A DNA stretch of 41,875 nt from Aminipila sp047974845 (GTDB lineage: Bacteria; Bacillota; Clostridia; Peptostreptococcales; Anaerovoracaceae), in assembly GCA_047974845.1 (NCBI GenBank), contig JBKECQ010000042.1:1-41875 (forward strand), given 5' to 3'. The notes beneath the pieces were generated by a model. It was not told the DNA's origin. It saw only the letters and a list, made by a program, of their open reading frames with translations, and ran no database searches. Each line of letters opens with the position of its first letter. The stretch's first letter is position 1. Made by a program: the position numbers and the translations under genes. This document shows, piece by piece, positions 34,114 to 41,875 of this stretch.

Positions 34114-34148
34114 AAGCAAAGCCAATTTAGGGCTTTGCTTTTTATTTT
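34114..34148 (+). terminator. Intrinsic terminator of the two-component operon
   Basis: AAGCAAAGCC (34114-34123) pairs with GGCTTTGCTT (34131-34140), and TTTATTTTG follows. It separates the regulator gene from the TRAP operon. Confidence 0.85.
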
Positions 34149-34195
34149 GTTGAAAAATAGATGTTTGCGCACAAAAATAACTTTTTTTGTTATGT

Positions 34196-34211
34196 TGGCA
34201 TAAAGCTTGCT
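34196..34211 (+). promoter_or_regulatory. Sigma-54 (-24/-12) promoter of the TRAP operon
   Basis: TGGCATAAAGCTTGCT fits the consensus TGGCAC-N5-TTGCW with GG and GC exactly spaced and one difference in the -24 box. It lies 86 bp before the dctP start, next to a sigma-54 activator gene. Confidence 0.85.
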
Positions 34212-34296
34212 TAATATATAAGCGTAAGTACATTTACTTACATTGAAATTATTCGTTATATTATTAAACAAAAAAGTATTTTAGAAAGGGAAAAAG

Positions 34297-35310
34297 ATGA
34301 AAAAGATTTTAGCTGTGTTCATTGTATTGACACTTTGTTTGACAAGCTTGACAGCGTGTGGAGGAAAAGACGATACTGCTGAGGGTCCTATTACAATCAA
34401 AATCGGACATACTGATTCTTCTCAAAGGTCTACTCACGTTTGGGCAGAATGGCTTGGAGAATATTTAGAAGAACAGGCACCGGGACGTTTTAATGTTGAA
34501 GTTTATTCAGATGGTCAATTAGGAGATTCTCCGGACTTAGTTGCAGGTTTAGGCCTGGGAACTGTAAACATGGTATTTGACCTTGCTTCAGTATTTACAA
34601 CTGTTGCCGGAAGTGCATCAAGCTGTATAGACCTACCTTATTTATATCCTACATATGAAGATTGGGTAGAAGGTACATTTGAGAATGGTGGACTAGAGCT
34701 ATTTAATGAAACAATTAAGGATTCAGATTTCTATTGTATGGATATGTACTACAATGGCATGAGACAGGTAATCAGCAGAACTAAGAATTATCACAATGCT
34801 GATGATCTAAAAGGACAGAAGATAAGAATCGCGCAAAACGATATGAATATTGCAATATGGGATGCAATGGGTGCAAACCCTACTCCAATGGCTTGGGGTG
34901 AAGTAGTAACTTCTTTATCACAGGGTCAAATCAATGCATTAGACCACTCTTTAGGAGTATTTAACGACTTTAACTTGCATGAGATTGCGCCATACGTTAC
35001 TCTAACAAATCATGCTTCATCACCATTCCCTGTAGTAACTTCACTTAAGTGGATTGAATCACTAAATGAAGAAGACAGAGCTGTTCTTGAGGAAGGCGTT
35101 AAGCTAATGTGTCAACAGCAAAGAGATGAAGAAAGAGCTAAGGAACAAGAATATTTAGACAGATTCGTAGCTGAAGGTGCAACTGTTGAAGAATTAACAG
35201 AAGCAGAAGTAGAGGCATTTAAAGAGTCAGTAAAGCCGGTTTATGAAATGATGCGTAAAAAGGCTGGAGACGAAGTGGTAGATAAGTGGTTAGCAACTGT
35301 ACCTAAATAA
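34297..35310 (+). CDS. dctP: TRAP transporter substrate-binding lipoprotein (DctP family)
   Basis: A 337-aa protein with a lipoprotein signal: LTLCLTSLTACGGKDD, lipobox Cys21. The mature part has the DctP fold: IKIGHTDSSQRSTHVWAEWL at the start, VEVYSDGQLGDSPDLVAGL, then the conserved MRQVISRTKNYHNADDLKGQKIRI region in which an Arg binds the substrate's carboxylate (GQKIRIA) and the hinge WGEVVTSLSQGQINALDH. It collects a carboxylate outside the cell and delivers it to DctQM. Transcription probably starts at the -24/-12 promoter upstream. A strong stem-loop follows the gene. Confidence 0.92.
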   Translation: MKKILAVFIVLTLCLTSLTACGGKDDTAEGPITIKIGHTDSSQRSTHVWAEWLGEYLEEQAPGRFNVEVYSDGQLGDSPDLVAGLGLGTVNMVFDLASVFTTVAGSASSCIDLPYLYPTYEDWVEGTFENGGLELFNETIKDSDFYCMDMYYNGMRQVISRTKNYHNADDLKGQKIRIAQNDMNIAIWDAMGANPTPMAWGEVVTSLSQGQINALDHSLGVFNDFNLHEIAPYVTLTNHASSPFPVVTSLKWIESLNEEDRAVLEEGVKLMCQQQRDEERAKEQEYLDRFVAEGATVEELTEAEVEAFKESVKPVYEMMRKKAGDEVVDKWLATVPK

Positions 35311-35320
35311 ATGTATCAGT

Positions 35321-35351
35321 AATGTGAGGGCAATGTAGTTGCCCTCACATT
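35321..35351 (+). promoter_or_regulatory. Intercistronic stem-loop after dctP
   Basis: AATGTGAGGGCA and TGCCCTCACATT form a perfect 12-bp stem with a 7-nt loop. There is no T run. It probably protects the dctP message or lets fewer polymerases through, so that more binding protein than permease is made. Confidence 0.75.
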
Positions 35352-35414
35352 TATTAAAACCATGCTTATTAATATAGACATTTATTTTACTCATTTTAGG
35401 AAATGGAGACAATA

Positions 35415-35933
35415 ATGAAAAAAGAAAAAGGAGATTTTTTTGCAATTATAAATAAAGCTGAAGACATTTGTCTTGTGTTTATGTTTTTTACTATGGTTGC
35501 AGTAATATTCCTACAGATTATAATGAGGTATGTTTTTAATGATTCTTTAACTTGGTCTGAAGAATTAGGGAAATTTATCTTTGTATGGATATCATGGCTT
35601 GGAATTAGCATTGGACAACGTAGAAATGAACATATAAAAATAACAATGTTGACAGATAAGCTTCCAATAAAAGCACAGACAGTAGTAAATATAATTGCAA
35701 ATGTTATTTTAATTGCAATTCTTTTGGTAACTGTATACTACGCATTTTTATTAGTTCAATCACAGCAAAGGGTTCCATATGCAGGAATTAAAATCAGCAC
35801 TTCATGGGGATACCTATCATTAGTATTGGGATGTAGTTTTATGACATTAAGACTTATTGGAGAGATTATAACAAATATTAAATCTTTAATCCATGGAATC
35901 CCAGAAAATCTTGCAGAGGGGGGTGTGAACTAA
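35415..35933 (+). CDS. dctQ: TRAP transporter small membrane subunit (DctQ family)
   Basis: I choose ATG 35415, five bases after GGAGA; ATG 35403 has no site. The 172-aa protein has four membrane helices and the typical MFFTMVAVIFLQIIMRYVFN followed by SLTWSEELGKFIFVWISWLG. It pairs with DctM in the membrane. The stop codon overlaps the DctM start (TAATG). Confidence 0.9.
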   Translation: MKKEKGDFFAIINKAEDICLVFMFFTMVAVIFLQIIMRYVFNDSLTWSEELGKFIFVWISWLGISIGQRRNEHIKITMLTDKLPIKAQTVVNIIANVILIAILLVTVYYAFLLVQSQQRVPYAGIKISTSWGYLSLVLGCSFMTLRLIGEIITNIKSLIHGIPENLAEGGVN

Positions 35934-37246
35934 TGTCTGTTGCGGTACTATTTATTGCACTATTTGTTCTTTTATTAATCGGAGTGCCTGTAGGGTTTGC
36001 TATAGGCGGCGCAACTATGATATCTATGGTTCTTTGCACCGACCTTAACATGGTTATTAATGCGCAATATTGTTATAGTGGAATTTTTTCCTTTACTGTA
36101 ATGGCAATACCGTTTTTCATGTTGGCAGGTCTTATTATGTCAACGGGAGGGATTGCAAGACGTATAGTAAACTTTGCTTCGGCATTAATTAGCTTTGTAA
36201 ATGGAGCAATTGGATGCGTTTCAATAATTGCGTGTATGTTCTTTGGAGCTTTATCGGGTTCCGGTATGGCAACAACTTCAGCAATCGGCGGTATGATGAT
36301 TCCGGAAATGAAGAAAAAGGGCTATGATCCTGCTTATGCGGCAACTATTGTATGCTTTGGAGGAATTGTAGGACCGATTATTCCACCAAGCTTGTCATTT
36401 GTATTATATGGTGCATCTACAGGTGTATCTATATCACAGCTCTTCTTGGCAGGCGTTATACCCGGAGTATTGATAGGACTTATATTTGTAATTACTAACA
36501 TAATTATGTGTACTATGAGTAAAACGGATCTTAGAAACACTAGAACCGAAAAGGAAATAGTTAAAGTTCCTATTGGGCAATCTATGAAAAATAGATGCGT
36601 TGAGATTGCAAAGGCTACAAAAGATGGATTTTGGGCATTGCTATCACCGGTAATTATACTTGGCGGAATTTACTCAGGTATATTTACACCAACTGAAGCG
36701 GCTTGTGTTTCTGTAGTATACTCTGTTATCATAAGCTTATTTGTATATAGAGATATGAACTTTAAGGATTTATTTAATGTATTCCTAGATACTGCAGTAT
36801 TAAATGGTATTACTTCATTCTTGTTAGGATATTCTACAGTATTTTCAACATTTATGACTTTTGAAAAAGTACCTCAAATGATTACACAGTTCTTAACGGG
36901 AGTATCAGAAAATCCATATGTTGTATTAATGCTTATTAATATTATTTTATTACTAGTGGGATGTTTCCTTGATACGGTACCGGCTATTATAGTAATGGCG
37001 CCTATGCTTATGCCTACAATAACCGCACTCGGGATTAATCCATTCCATTTTGGTGTAGTAATGGCTGTTAACCTGGCACTGGGATTATGCTCGCCTCCAT
37101 ATGGATGCAACCTTTTTGTTGGAGCGGCAGTGGCAAAAATAAAAATGGAATCAATGTTTAAATACATAGTGCCATATTTTATTGTTGGTTTAATTGCCCT
37201 TGGTATAGTTACCTACGTACCTTGGCTATCACTGGTATTCTTATAA
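35933..37246 (+). CDS. dctM: TRAP transporter large permease subunit (DctM family)
   Basis: A 437-aa protein with about twelve membrane helices. GVPVGFAIGGATM, the GALSGSGMATTSAIGGMMIP loop, GGIVGPIIPPSLSFVLYG and LGLCSPPYGCNLFVG are the family's conserved segments. It moves the substrate with sodium. It overlaps dctQ by one base, and its last codons overlap the first unit of a 40-bp tandem repeat. Confidence 0.93.
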   Translation: MSVAVLFIALFVLLLIGVPVGFAIGGATMISMVLCTDLNMVINAQYCYSGIFSFTVMAIPFFMLAGLIMSTGGIARRIVNFASALISFVNGAIGCVSIIACMFFGALSGSGMATTSAIGGMMIPEMKKKGYDPAYAATIVCFGGIVGPIIPPSLSFVLYGASTGVSISQLFLAGVIPGVLIGLIFVITNIIMCTMSKTDLRNTRTEKEIVKVPIGQSMKNRCVEIAKATKDGFWALLSPVIILGGIYSGIFTPTEAACVSVVYSVIISLFVYRDMNFKDLFNVFLDTAVLNGITSFLLGYSTVFSTFMTFEKVPQMITQFLTGVSENPYVVLMLINIILLLVGCFLDTVPAIIVMAPMLMPTITALGINPFHFGVVMAVNLALGLCSPPYGCNLFVGAAVAKIKMESMFKYIVPYFIVGLIALGIVTYVPWLSLVFL

Positions 37247-37373
37247 TAAGTTTAGTATTGTTATAATGACTTAGGTACTCTTATAATAAGTTTAGTATTG
37301 TCATAATGACTTAGGTACTCTTATAATAAGTTCAGTATTGTCATAATGACTTAGGTACTCTTATAGTAAATTT
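37240..37373. repeat. Three 40-bp tandem repeats plus a partial fourth, after dctM
   Basis: Units at 37240-37279, 37280-37319 and 37320-37359 start CTTATAATAAGTTTAGTATT and end in CTTAGGTACT; a fourth stops at about 37373. Units 2 and 3 contain the palindrome GTCATAATGAC; unit 1 has one altered base. The first unit supplies the stop codon of dctM. They differ by only one or two bases, so the duplication is recent or maintained. Confidence 0.9.
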
Positions 37374-37710
37374 GTAATTTTGGTAATGTATATGCATATT
37401 CTGATTTGTTGTACTTAGGTGAAATGAATTGGAATATGCACAAAACCTATGTTGGAATAAGAATTATAGTTAAACGGGCTTAGTTTAACTAAGGATTTAG
37501 ATTATAATTTAATATGGAATGAATAAATTACATAAAATAGTGTATTGTATAAAACGGTAGACAATTTTATGTATTTTTTATATTTTAATGATAAAATTTG
37601 AATTATAATAATTCTTGAACAAATTACTTGCTGTGATAAAATAAATGAAATTATATAAAATGTTTTATCTATTTTACTTAAATAGTTTAGGACAGGAGGA
37701 ACAAGTGGTA
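37374..37710. other. Control region before the aldehyde dehydrogenase with two inverted repeats
   Basis: TGCATATTC (37393-37401) matches GAATATGCA (37432-37440) as a 9-bp inverted repeat. TAGTTAAAC (37467-37475) and GTTTAACTA (37483-37491) form a perfect 9-bp stem with a 7-nt loop. TGGTAATGTATATGCA (37381-37396) has GG and GC at the right distance for a weak -24/-12 promoter, but the rest of the match is poor. No gene is seen. Confidence 0.5.
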
Positions 37711-39105
37711 ATGAGCGAATTTAACCAAAAAGAAATTGAAAAAATATTAGAGTACCATAGAGAATTTTTTGAAAGCAATATAACTAAAAATATTAACTTT
37801 AGAATAAAAAAACTAATAGCATTAAAAAAAGGTATAAAAAAATATGAAAAAGAATTGATGGACGCATTATACACCGATTTAGGAAAGCATAAAGATGAAT
37901 CCTTTATAACTGAGTTTGGACCAATATATTCGAGTATTTCATATATGATTAAAAATCTAAGAAGATGGGCTAAACCGGAGAAAAAGAAAACACCTATATA
38001 TCTAAAGCCTGGAAGAAGCTATGTTGAGAAAGAGCCTTATGGCACAGTACTGATTTTAGGAGCTTTTAATTACCCCATTCAGTTAATCATAGAACCGTTG
38101 ATAGGAGCTATTGCAGCAGGTAATACTGTTGTTATAAAAACCTCTGAAATGGCTACGAATACATCTGGTGCAATTAGAAAAATGCTTGATGACACCTTTG
38201 AAAAAAAGTACGTTTTATGCGTTGAAGGAGACAAAGATACAGCAGAAATATTAGTTAATTCAAAATTTGACTATATTTTCTTTACAGGAAGTGCCCATAT
38301 AGGAAAATTAGTTATGGAAGCGGCTGCAAAAAACTTAATTCCATTAACCTTAGAACTTGGGGGTAAGTGTCCGGTCATAGTAGATAAAGAGGCAAATATT
38401 GGTCAGGCGGCAAAGCGTATTGCTTGGGGGAAGTTTTTAAACGCAGGACAAACCTGTGTTGCCCCGGATTATGTACTTGTGCATGAAGACATAGAAGATG
38501 AATTTGTGAATCGGATTAAAACATCTATTTTTAAATATTATGGTGACGACATTGAGAAAAATAATAGCTTCGGAAGAATCATAAATGAAAGACATTTTAA
38601 TAGGGTGGTCAATCTGCTTGAATCAGAAAGGGAAAACATAGTTTTTGGTGGGCATAGTAGTAGAGACAATAAATATATAGAACCAACAATACTTAAAATT
38701 CAAGATGTAGAAAGTCCTATTATGGAAGAAGAAATTTTTGGACCTGTTTTGCCTATTATAGTTTATGATGAATTAGACAATGCTATTAAATTAATAAAGA
38801 AATTACAAAAGCCTTTGGCATTATATATATTTACAAAAAACAAAAATATAAGAAATACTATACTAAATAATGTATCCGCCGGTACCGTTTGTATAAATGA
38901 TACGATTTTACAACTTGCAAATAATAGCTTGCCTTTTGGTGGAGTAGGAAACTCGGGCATGGGTTCATATCATGGTTGGTATAGTTTTGATACATTCTCG
39001 CATAAGAGAGGAGTATTAGAGAAAAATCCTAGGGTGACTAATCCCATTATTTATCCTCCGTATTCAAATAGAAAAAATAAAATTATAAGAAAATTTTTAA
39101 AATAG
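37711..39105 (+). CDS. NAD(P)-dependent aldehyde dehydrogenase (class 3/YwdH-like)
   Basis: I choose ATG 37711 with AGGAGGA ten bases before; the frame is open further upstream but without a site. The 464-aa enzyme has the class 3 aldehyde dehydrogenase layout: GTVLILGAFNYPIQL, FFTGSAHIGKLVM, LELGGKCPVIV (general base Glu), FLNAGQTCVAPDYVL (nucleophile Cys), EEEIFGPVLPI and LPFGGVGNSGMG. The basic, hydrophobic C-terminus may touch the membrane. It oxidises medium or long aliphatic or aromatic aldehydes. It stands alone between a repeat-rich control region and a terminator. Confidence 0.9.
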   Translation: MSEFNQKEIEKILEYHREFFESNITKNINFRIKKLIALKKGIKKYEKELMDALYTDLGKHKDESFITEFGPIYSSISYMIKNLRRWAKPEKKKTPIYLKPGRSYVEKEPYGTVLILGAFNYPIQLIIEPLIGAIAAGNTVVIKTSEMATNTSGAIRKMLDDTFEKKYVLCVEGDKDTAEILVNSKFDYIFFTGSAHIGKLVMEAAAKNLIPLTLELGGKCPVIVDKEANIGQAAKRIAWGKFLNAGQTCVAPDYVLVHEDIEDEFVNRIKTSIFKYYGDDIEKNNSFGRIINERHFNRVVNLLESERENIVFGGHSSRDNKYIEPTILKIQDVESPIMEEEIFGPVLPIIVYDELDNAIKLIKKLQKPLALYIFTKNKNIRNTILNNVSAGTVCINDTILQLANNSLPFGGVGNSGMGSYHGWYSFDTFSHKRGVLEKNPRVTNPIIYPPYSNRKNKIIRKFLK

Positions 39106-39120
39106 TTTAAAACTTTAATT

Positions 39121-39199
39121 GAGTCCTGTAATAAAGTCATTTGACATAAACGTTGGAATGTGAACGTTTATAGCGTGATTTATAAGGACTCATTTTTTT
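39121..39199 (+). terminator. Large structured terminator before the arc operon
   Basis: GAGTCCT (39121-39127) pairs with AGGACTC (39185-39191), followed by A and seven T. Inside lies a second perfect hairpin, ATAAACGTT / AACGTTTAT, around GGAATGTG. The two stems stack into a structure of about 70 nt, larger than most terminators. Confidence 0.8.
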
Positions 39200-39234
39200 G
39201 AATAAATAATTATCAGACTATTCTGTGAAGTTAA

Positions 39235-39264
39235 TTGAGGAATTTTGAAGCACAATTCTATAAT
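39235..39264 (+). promoter_or_regulatory. Probable promoter of the arc operon
   Basis: TTGAGG (39235-39240) and TATAAT (39259-39264) are 18 bp apart, 36 bp before arcB. The AGGAGAG site lies seven bases before the ATG. Confidence 0.55.
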
Positions 39265-39300
39265 TGAATAAAAAATAATATACATAAAGGAGAGAAAAAA

Positions 39301-40296
39301 ATGGCAGTTAATCTTAAAGGAAGAAGCTTTTTAACATTGATGGATTTTACTCCAGAGGAAATCAGATATTTATTGGATCTTGCTCATGATTTAAAGGCTA
39401 AAAAACGTGCAGGAATAATTGGAGAAACGTTAAAGGGAAAAAATGTAGTACTTCTTTTTGAAAAAACATCGACCAGAACAAGATGTGCTTTTGAAGTAGC
39501 GTGTTTAGATGAAGGTGCTCATGTTACTTTCCTTGATTCGCAGAGTTCTCAATTTGGTAAAAAAGAATCTGTTGAAGATTCTGCAAAAGTATTTGGCAGA
39601 TTTTATGATGGTATTGAATACAGAGGATTTAAGCAATCACTTGTTGAAGATTTAGCAAAGTATTCAGGTATTCCTGTTTGGAATGGTCTGACAGATGTGG
39701 ACCATCCAACTCAGATTTTAGCTGATTTACTTACTATTGAAGAGCATGTTGCAAAGCCTTTAAACAAGGTTAAAGTAGTATTCTGCGGAGACGTAAGGAA
39801 TAATATGAGTTATGCTTGGATGTATGGTTGTGCAAAGATGGGTATGCATTTTGTAGCTTATGGACCTCAGGTATTACTTGACCAAATTGACAAGTCTATT
39901 TTAGAAAGCGTAAATGCTGTGGCAGCTGAAACCGGAGCTACTATTGAACTTTGTAGTACAGCTGAATGCTTAAAAGGAGCAGATGTGCTTTATACTGATG
40001 TTTGGGCATCAATGGGTGAAGAAGCTCAGATTCCGGAAAGAGTTAAATTATTGACTCCTTACAAGGTAACCTCTGAAATGGTTGAAGCAACAGAAAATGA
40101 AGATGTTATCTTCTTACATTGCTTACCTTCATTCCATGATTTTGAAACTGCAATGGCAAAGAGTCAGATGGAACTTGGATATGATATTAGAGAAGTTACA
40201 GATGAAGTATTCAGAAGCAAATGCTCAAAGGTATTTGATGAAGCAGAAAACCGTATGCACACTATTAAGGCAGTTATAGTAGCTACTATAGCTTAG
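39301..40296 (+). CDS. arcB: Ornithine carbamoyltransferase (catabolic)
   Basis: A 331-aa enzyme, full length. FEKTSTRTRCAFEVA is the carbamoyl-phosphate site (STRTR); HPTQILADLLT, and HCLPSFHD with the catalytic Cys (usually HCLPAFHD), bind ornithine; DVWASMGEE is the SMG loop. In the arginine deiminase pathway it splits citrulline with phosphate to ornithine and carbamoyl phosphate. It is followed by arcA and arcC, which assigns the catabolic role and the symbol arcB rather than argF. Confidence 0.95.
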   Translation: MAVNLKGRSFLTLMDFTPEEIRYLLDLAHDLKAKKRAGIIGETLKGKNVVLLFEKTSTRTRCAFEVACLDEGAHVTFLDSQSSQFGKKESVEDSAKVFGRFYDGIEYRGFKQSLVEDLAKYSGIPVWNGLTDVDHPTQILADLLTIEEHVAKPLNKVKVVFCGDVRNNMSYAWMYGCAKMGMHFVAYGPQVLLDQIDKSILESVNAVAAETGATIELCSTAECLKGADVLYTDVWASMGEEAQIPERVKLLTPYKVTSEMVEATENEDVIFLHCLPSFHDFETAMAKSQMELGYDIREVTDEVFRSKCSKVFDEAENRMHTIKAVIVATIA

Positions 40297-40333
40297 GTTT
40301 AATTTTACTTAAATTGATTAGCAAATAAATTTA

Positions 40334-40365
40334 TTAACAAGCTAGCCATCTAGCCGGCTTGTTAA
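40334..40365 (+). promoter_or_regulatory. Stem-loop between arcB and arcA
   Basis: TTAACAAGC (40334-40342) pairs with GCTTGTTAA (40357-40365). No T run follows, so it probably stabilises or divides the mRNA instead of ending it. Confidence 0.6.
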
Positions 40366-40403
40366 ATGGTTAGTATAAAGTAGTTTATAAGGGGGAGCTT
40401 TAT

Positions 40404-41624
40404 ATGAAGCATGGAGTTCATAATTTTTCCGAGATAGGGAAATTAAATAAAGTACTTCTTCACCGATTAGGTAGAGAAATAGAAGGTTTAGTACCTGGTA
40501 ACTTTGAAAGACTTTTGTTTGATGATATTCCTTTCCTAAAGGTGGCACAACAAGAGCATGATTGCTTTGCCAACTTACTGAGGGAAAACGGAGTAGAAGT
40601 TACCTATTATGTTGATGAGACTGTAAAAGCTTTACAGGATGAAGCTATAAAAAAAGAATTTATACAAAAATTTGTAAAGGAGAGTGAAATACATTCTGAA
40701 GCAGCAGAAGAAGCTTTATGTGAGTACCTTTTCGCTATGCAACCTAAACAGGTAGTAGAATCTGTTATTGCAGGTATTAAAAAGAGCGAAATAGTAAAAG
40801 TTGCTTCAAGCTCATTGGCAGATTTTATAGATTCTGATTATCCTTACTTTACAGACCCAATGCCAAACCTATATTTCACTAGAGACCCCGGTGCTTGCGT
40901 AGGTAATGGTGTAAATATTCATCATATGCACACATCAGCAAGGCGTAGGGAAGCATTATTATTAGAATATATGTTTAAGTACAATAAGGACTTTGCCCCT
41001 GAGGGAACATTACAATGGTATGATTACAACGATGACTATTCCGTAGAAGGAGGAGATGTTTTAGTACTTTCAAAGGAAATTGTTGCTATAGGTCTTAGTG
41101 AGAGAACTACAGCGGCAGGAATTGAAAGATTTGCGGAAAACATCTTGAACAAGTCAACCTTTAAGAAAATCCTTGTATTTGACATTCCTAAGACAAGAGC
41201 ATTTATGCACCTTGACACCGTATTCACTATGGTGGATTATGATAAGTTTACAATTCATCCGGAAATAGAAGGTCCGCTTCAGATATTTGAAATTACTTTA
41301 GATAAAAATGGAAAAGCTTCTTTTGCAAGTATGCAGGATGAACTGGTAAACATTCTAAAACATGAACTGAAATTACCGGCAGTAGAACTTATTCGTTGCG
41401 GTGGTGAAGATGCTATGGCGGCTCAAAGAGAGCAGTGGAATGATGGCTCAAATACATTGGCGATTGCTCCGGGAACAGTTGTTACATATGAACGAAACTA
41501 TGTTACAAATGAACTTTTAGATAAGAAGGGCATAAAGGTTCTCACAATACCAAGCTCAGAATTATCTAGAGGAAGAGGCGGTCCAAGGTGTATGAGCTGT
41601 CCTGTCAACAGGGATGATTTATAG
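40404..41624 (+). CDS. arcA: Arginine deiminase
   Basis: A 406-aa enzyme with GGGGGAG before ATG 40404. NLYFTRDPGACVG and VEGGDVLVLSKE hold the substrate-binding Asp and Glu/Gly residues, IFEITLD and the segment AFMHLDTVFTM the catalytic His, and RGGPRCMSCPV near the end has the nucleophile Cys396. The enzyme converts arginine to citrulline and ammonia, the first step of the pathway, giving ATP and acid resistance. It is the second gene of the operon. Confidence 0.96.
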   Translation: MKHGVHNFSEIGKLNKVLLHRLGREIEGLVPGNFERLLFDDIPFLKVAQQEHDCFANLLRENGVEVTYYVDETVKALQDEAIKKEFIQKFVKESEIHSEAAEEALCEYLFAMQPKQVVESVIAGIKKSEIVKVASSSLADFIDSDYPYFTDPMPNLYFTRDPGACVGNGVNIHHMHTSARRREALLLEYMFKYNKDFAPEGTLQWYDYNDDYSVEGGDVLVLSKEIVAIGLSERTTAAGIERFAENILNKSTFKKILVFDIPKTRAFMHLDTVFTMVDYDKFTIHPEIEGPLQIFEITLDKNGKASFASMQDELVNILKHELKLPAVELIRCGGEDAMAAQREQWNDGSNTLAIAPGTVVTYERNYVTNELLDKKGIKVLTIPSSELSRGRGGPRCMSCPVNRDDL

Positions 41625-41702
41625 TCAAGAGCTTAAGTAATTTATAAGATAAATAATGGCTGGACAAATAAATTTTGTCATATAGTCAAAGCGGAGGAAA
41701 GT

Positions 41703-41875
41703 ATGGATAAAGCAACAAAATTAGTTGTAGCACTGGGAGGCAACGCATTACAATCGGGAAGCGGCCCGGCAACAGCAGAGGCACAGCTTGAAGTAGTAAA
41801 ATCTACTTGCAAGCACTTAGCAGAAATAAGTTGCAGGGGATATGAACTTGCAGTGGTACATGGAAATGGACCGCA
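41703..41875 (+). CDS. arcC: Carbamate kinase, N-terminal part (cut by window end)
   Basis: ATG 41703 follows GGAGGA. The first 57 residues are visible: LVVALGGNALQSG is the ATP/carbamate-binding glycine loop, and ELAVVHGNGP the next conserved strand. The enzyme makes ATP from carbamoyl phosphate, the last step of arginine fermentation. The gene continues beyond the window. Confidence 0.93.
   Translation, partial: MDKATKLVVALGGNALQSGSGPATAEAQLEVVKSTCKHLAEISCRGYELAVVHGNGP

Noticed and set aside
37240..37373. CRISPR array
   Set aside because: The 40-bp units follow each other without spacers and no cas gene is present.

Overview
The window comes from an AT-rich, low-GC Gram-positive anaerobe, probably in Clostridia or Tissierellia. 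The basis is strong GGAGG-type ribosome binding sites, a lipoprotein signal on the TRAP binding protein, a D-aspartate ligase like that of L-Lys-D-Asp cell walls, a sigma-54 activator and an arginine deiminase operon. The species is inferred, not read from the sequence.

Left, 1-5,000: a short GC-richer tail of another element (1-240) abuts a beheaded EamA/DMT transporter. Then come a secreted GH114-like glycosidase (minus strand), a Fic toxin-antitoxin pair with a clear promoter and two operator-like palindromes, and a membrane-anchored alpha/beta hydrolase (minus strand).

Middle, 5,000-18,300: an accessory defence-type region. It opens with a chimeric relic in which a XerC/D-like integrase runs directly into the C-terminus of a type I restriction specificity subunit, followed by a dCTP-deaminase-like membrane protein broken by one nonsense codon. 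From 7,049 to about 17,750 all genes lie on the plus strand in units of one to three genes: HEPN-like protein, 55-aa membrane peptide, orphan 373-aa protein, TIR protein plus partner, membrane protein plus small TIR, trypsin-like protease, 449-aa membrane-tailed protein, GIY-YIG protein, and a DUF6884-GIY-YIG fusion. Between nearly all units lies a copy of the same dispersed repeat (core AAGCTAAATTGGGATTTGAT, about 65-105 bp when complete). At least eight copies can be read, and some have covarying hairpin arms. This looks like a cassette array of candidate anti-phage genes and is the main discovery candidate. A frameshifted gene follows the last copy.

Right part of the accessory region, 18,300-24,700: small genes (zinc ribbon, membrane protein, DUF1801, HNH endonuclease), two secreted proteins on the minus strand (SurA/PrsA-like and DUF4309), and a large serine recombinase with a 50-aa leader gene and an attenuator-like hairpin. 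The recombinase gene ends 22 bp before the surviving C-terminal part of a P-loop ATPase gene (PRK06851-like), so an element has probably integrated into that gene.

Chromosomal part, 25,600-41,875: a cell-wall operon (D-aspartate ligase, aspartate racemase, MurE-like ligase, anion permease); a histidine kinase with an extracellular solute-binding domain and its NtrC-type regulator; a TRAP dicarboxylate-type transporter (DctP-DctQ-DctM) with a well-formed -24/-12 promoter; an aldehyde dehydrogenase; and the arginine deiminase operon arcB-arcA-arcC, the last gene cut by the window end. The kinase and regulator very likely switch on the TRAP transporter in response to its substrate. Several tandem repeats and stem-loops sit between these operons.
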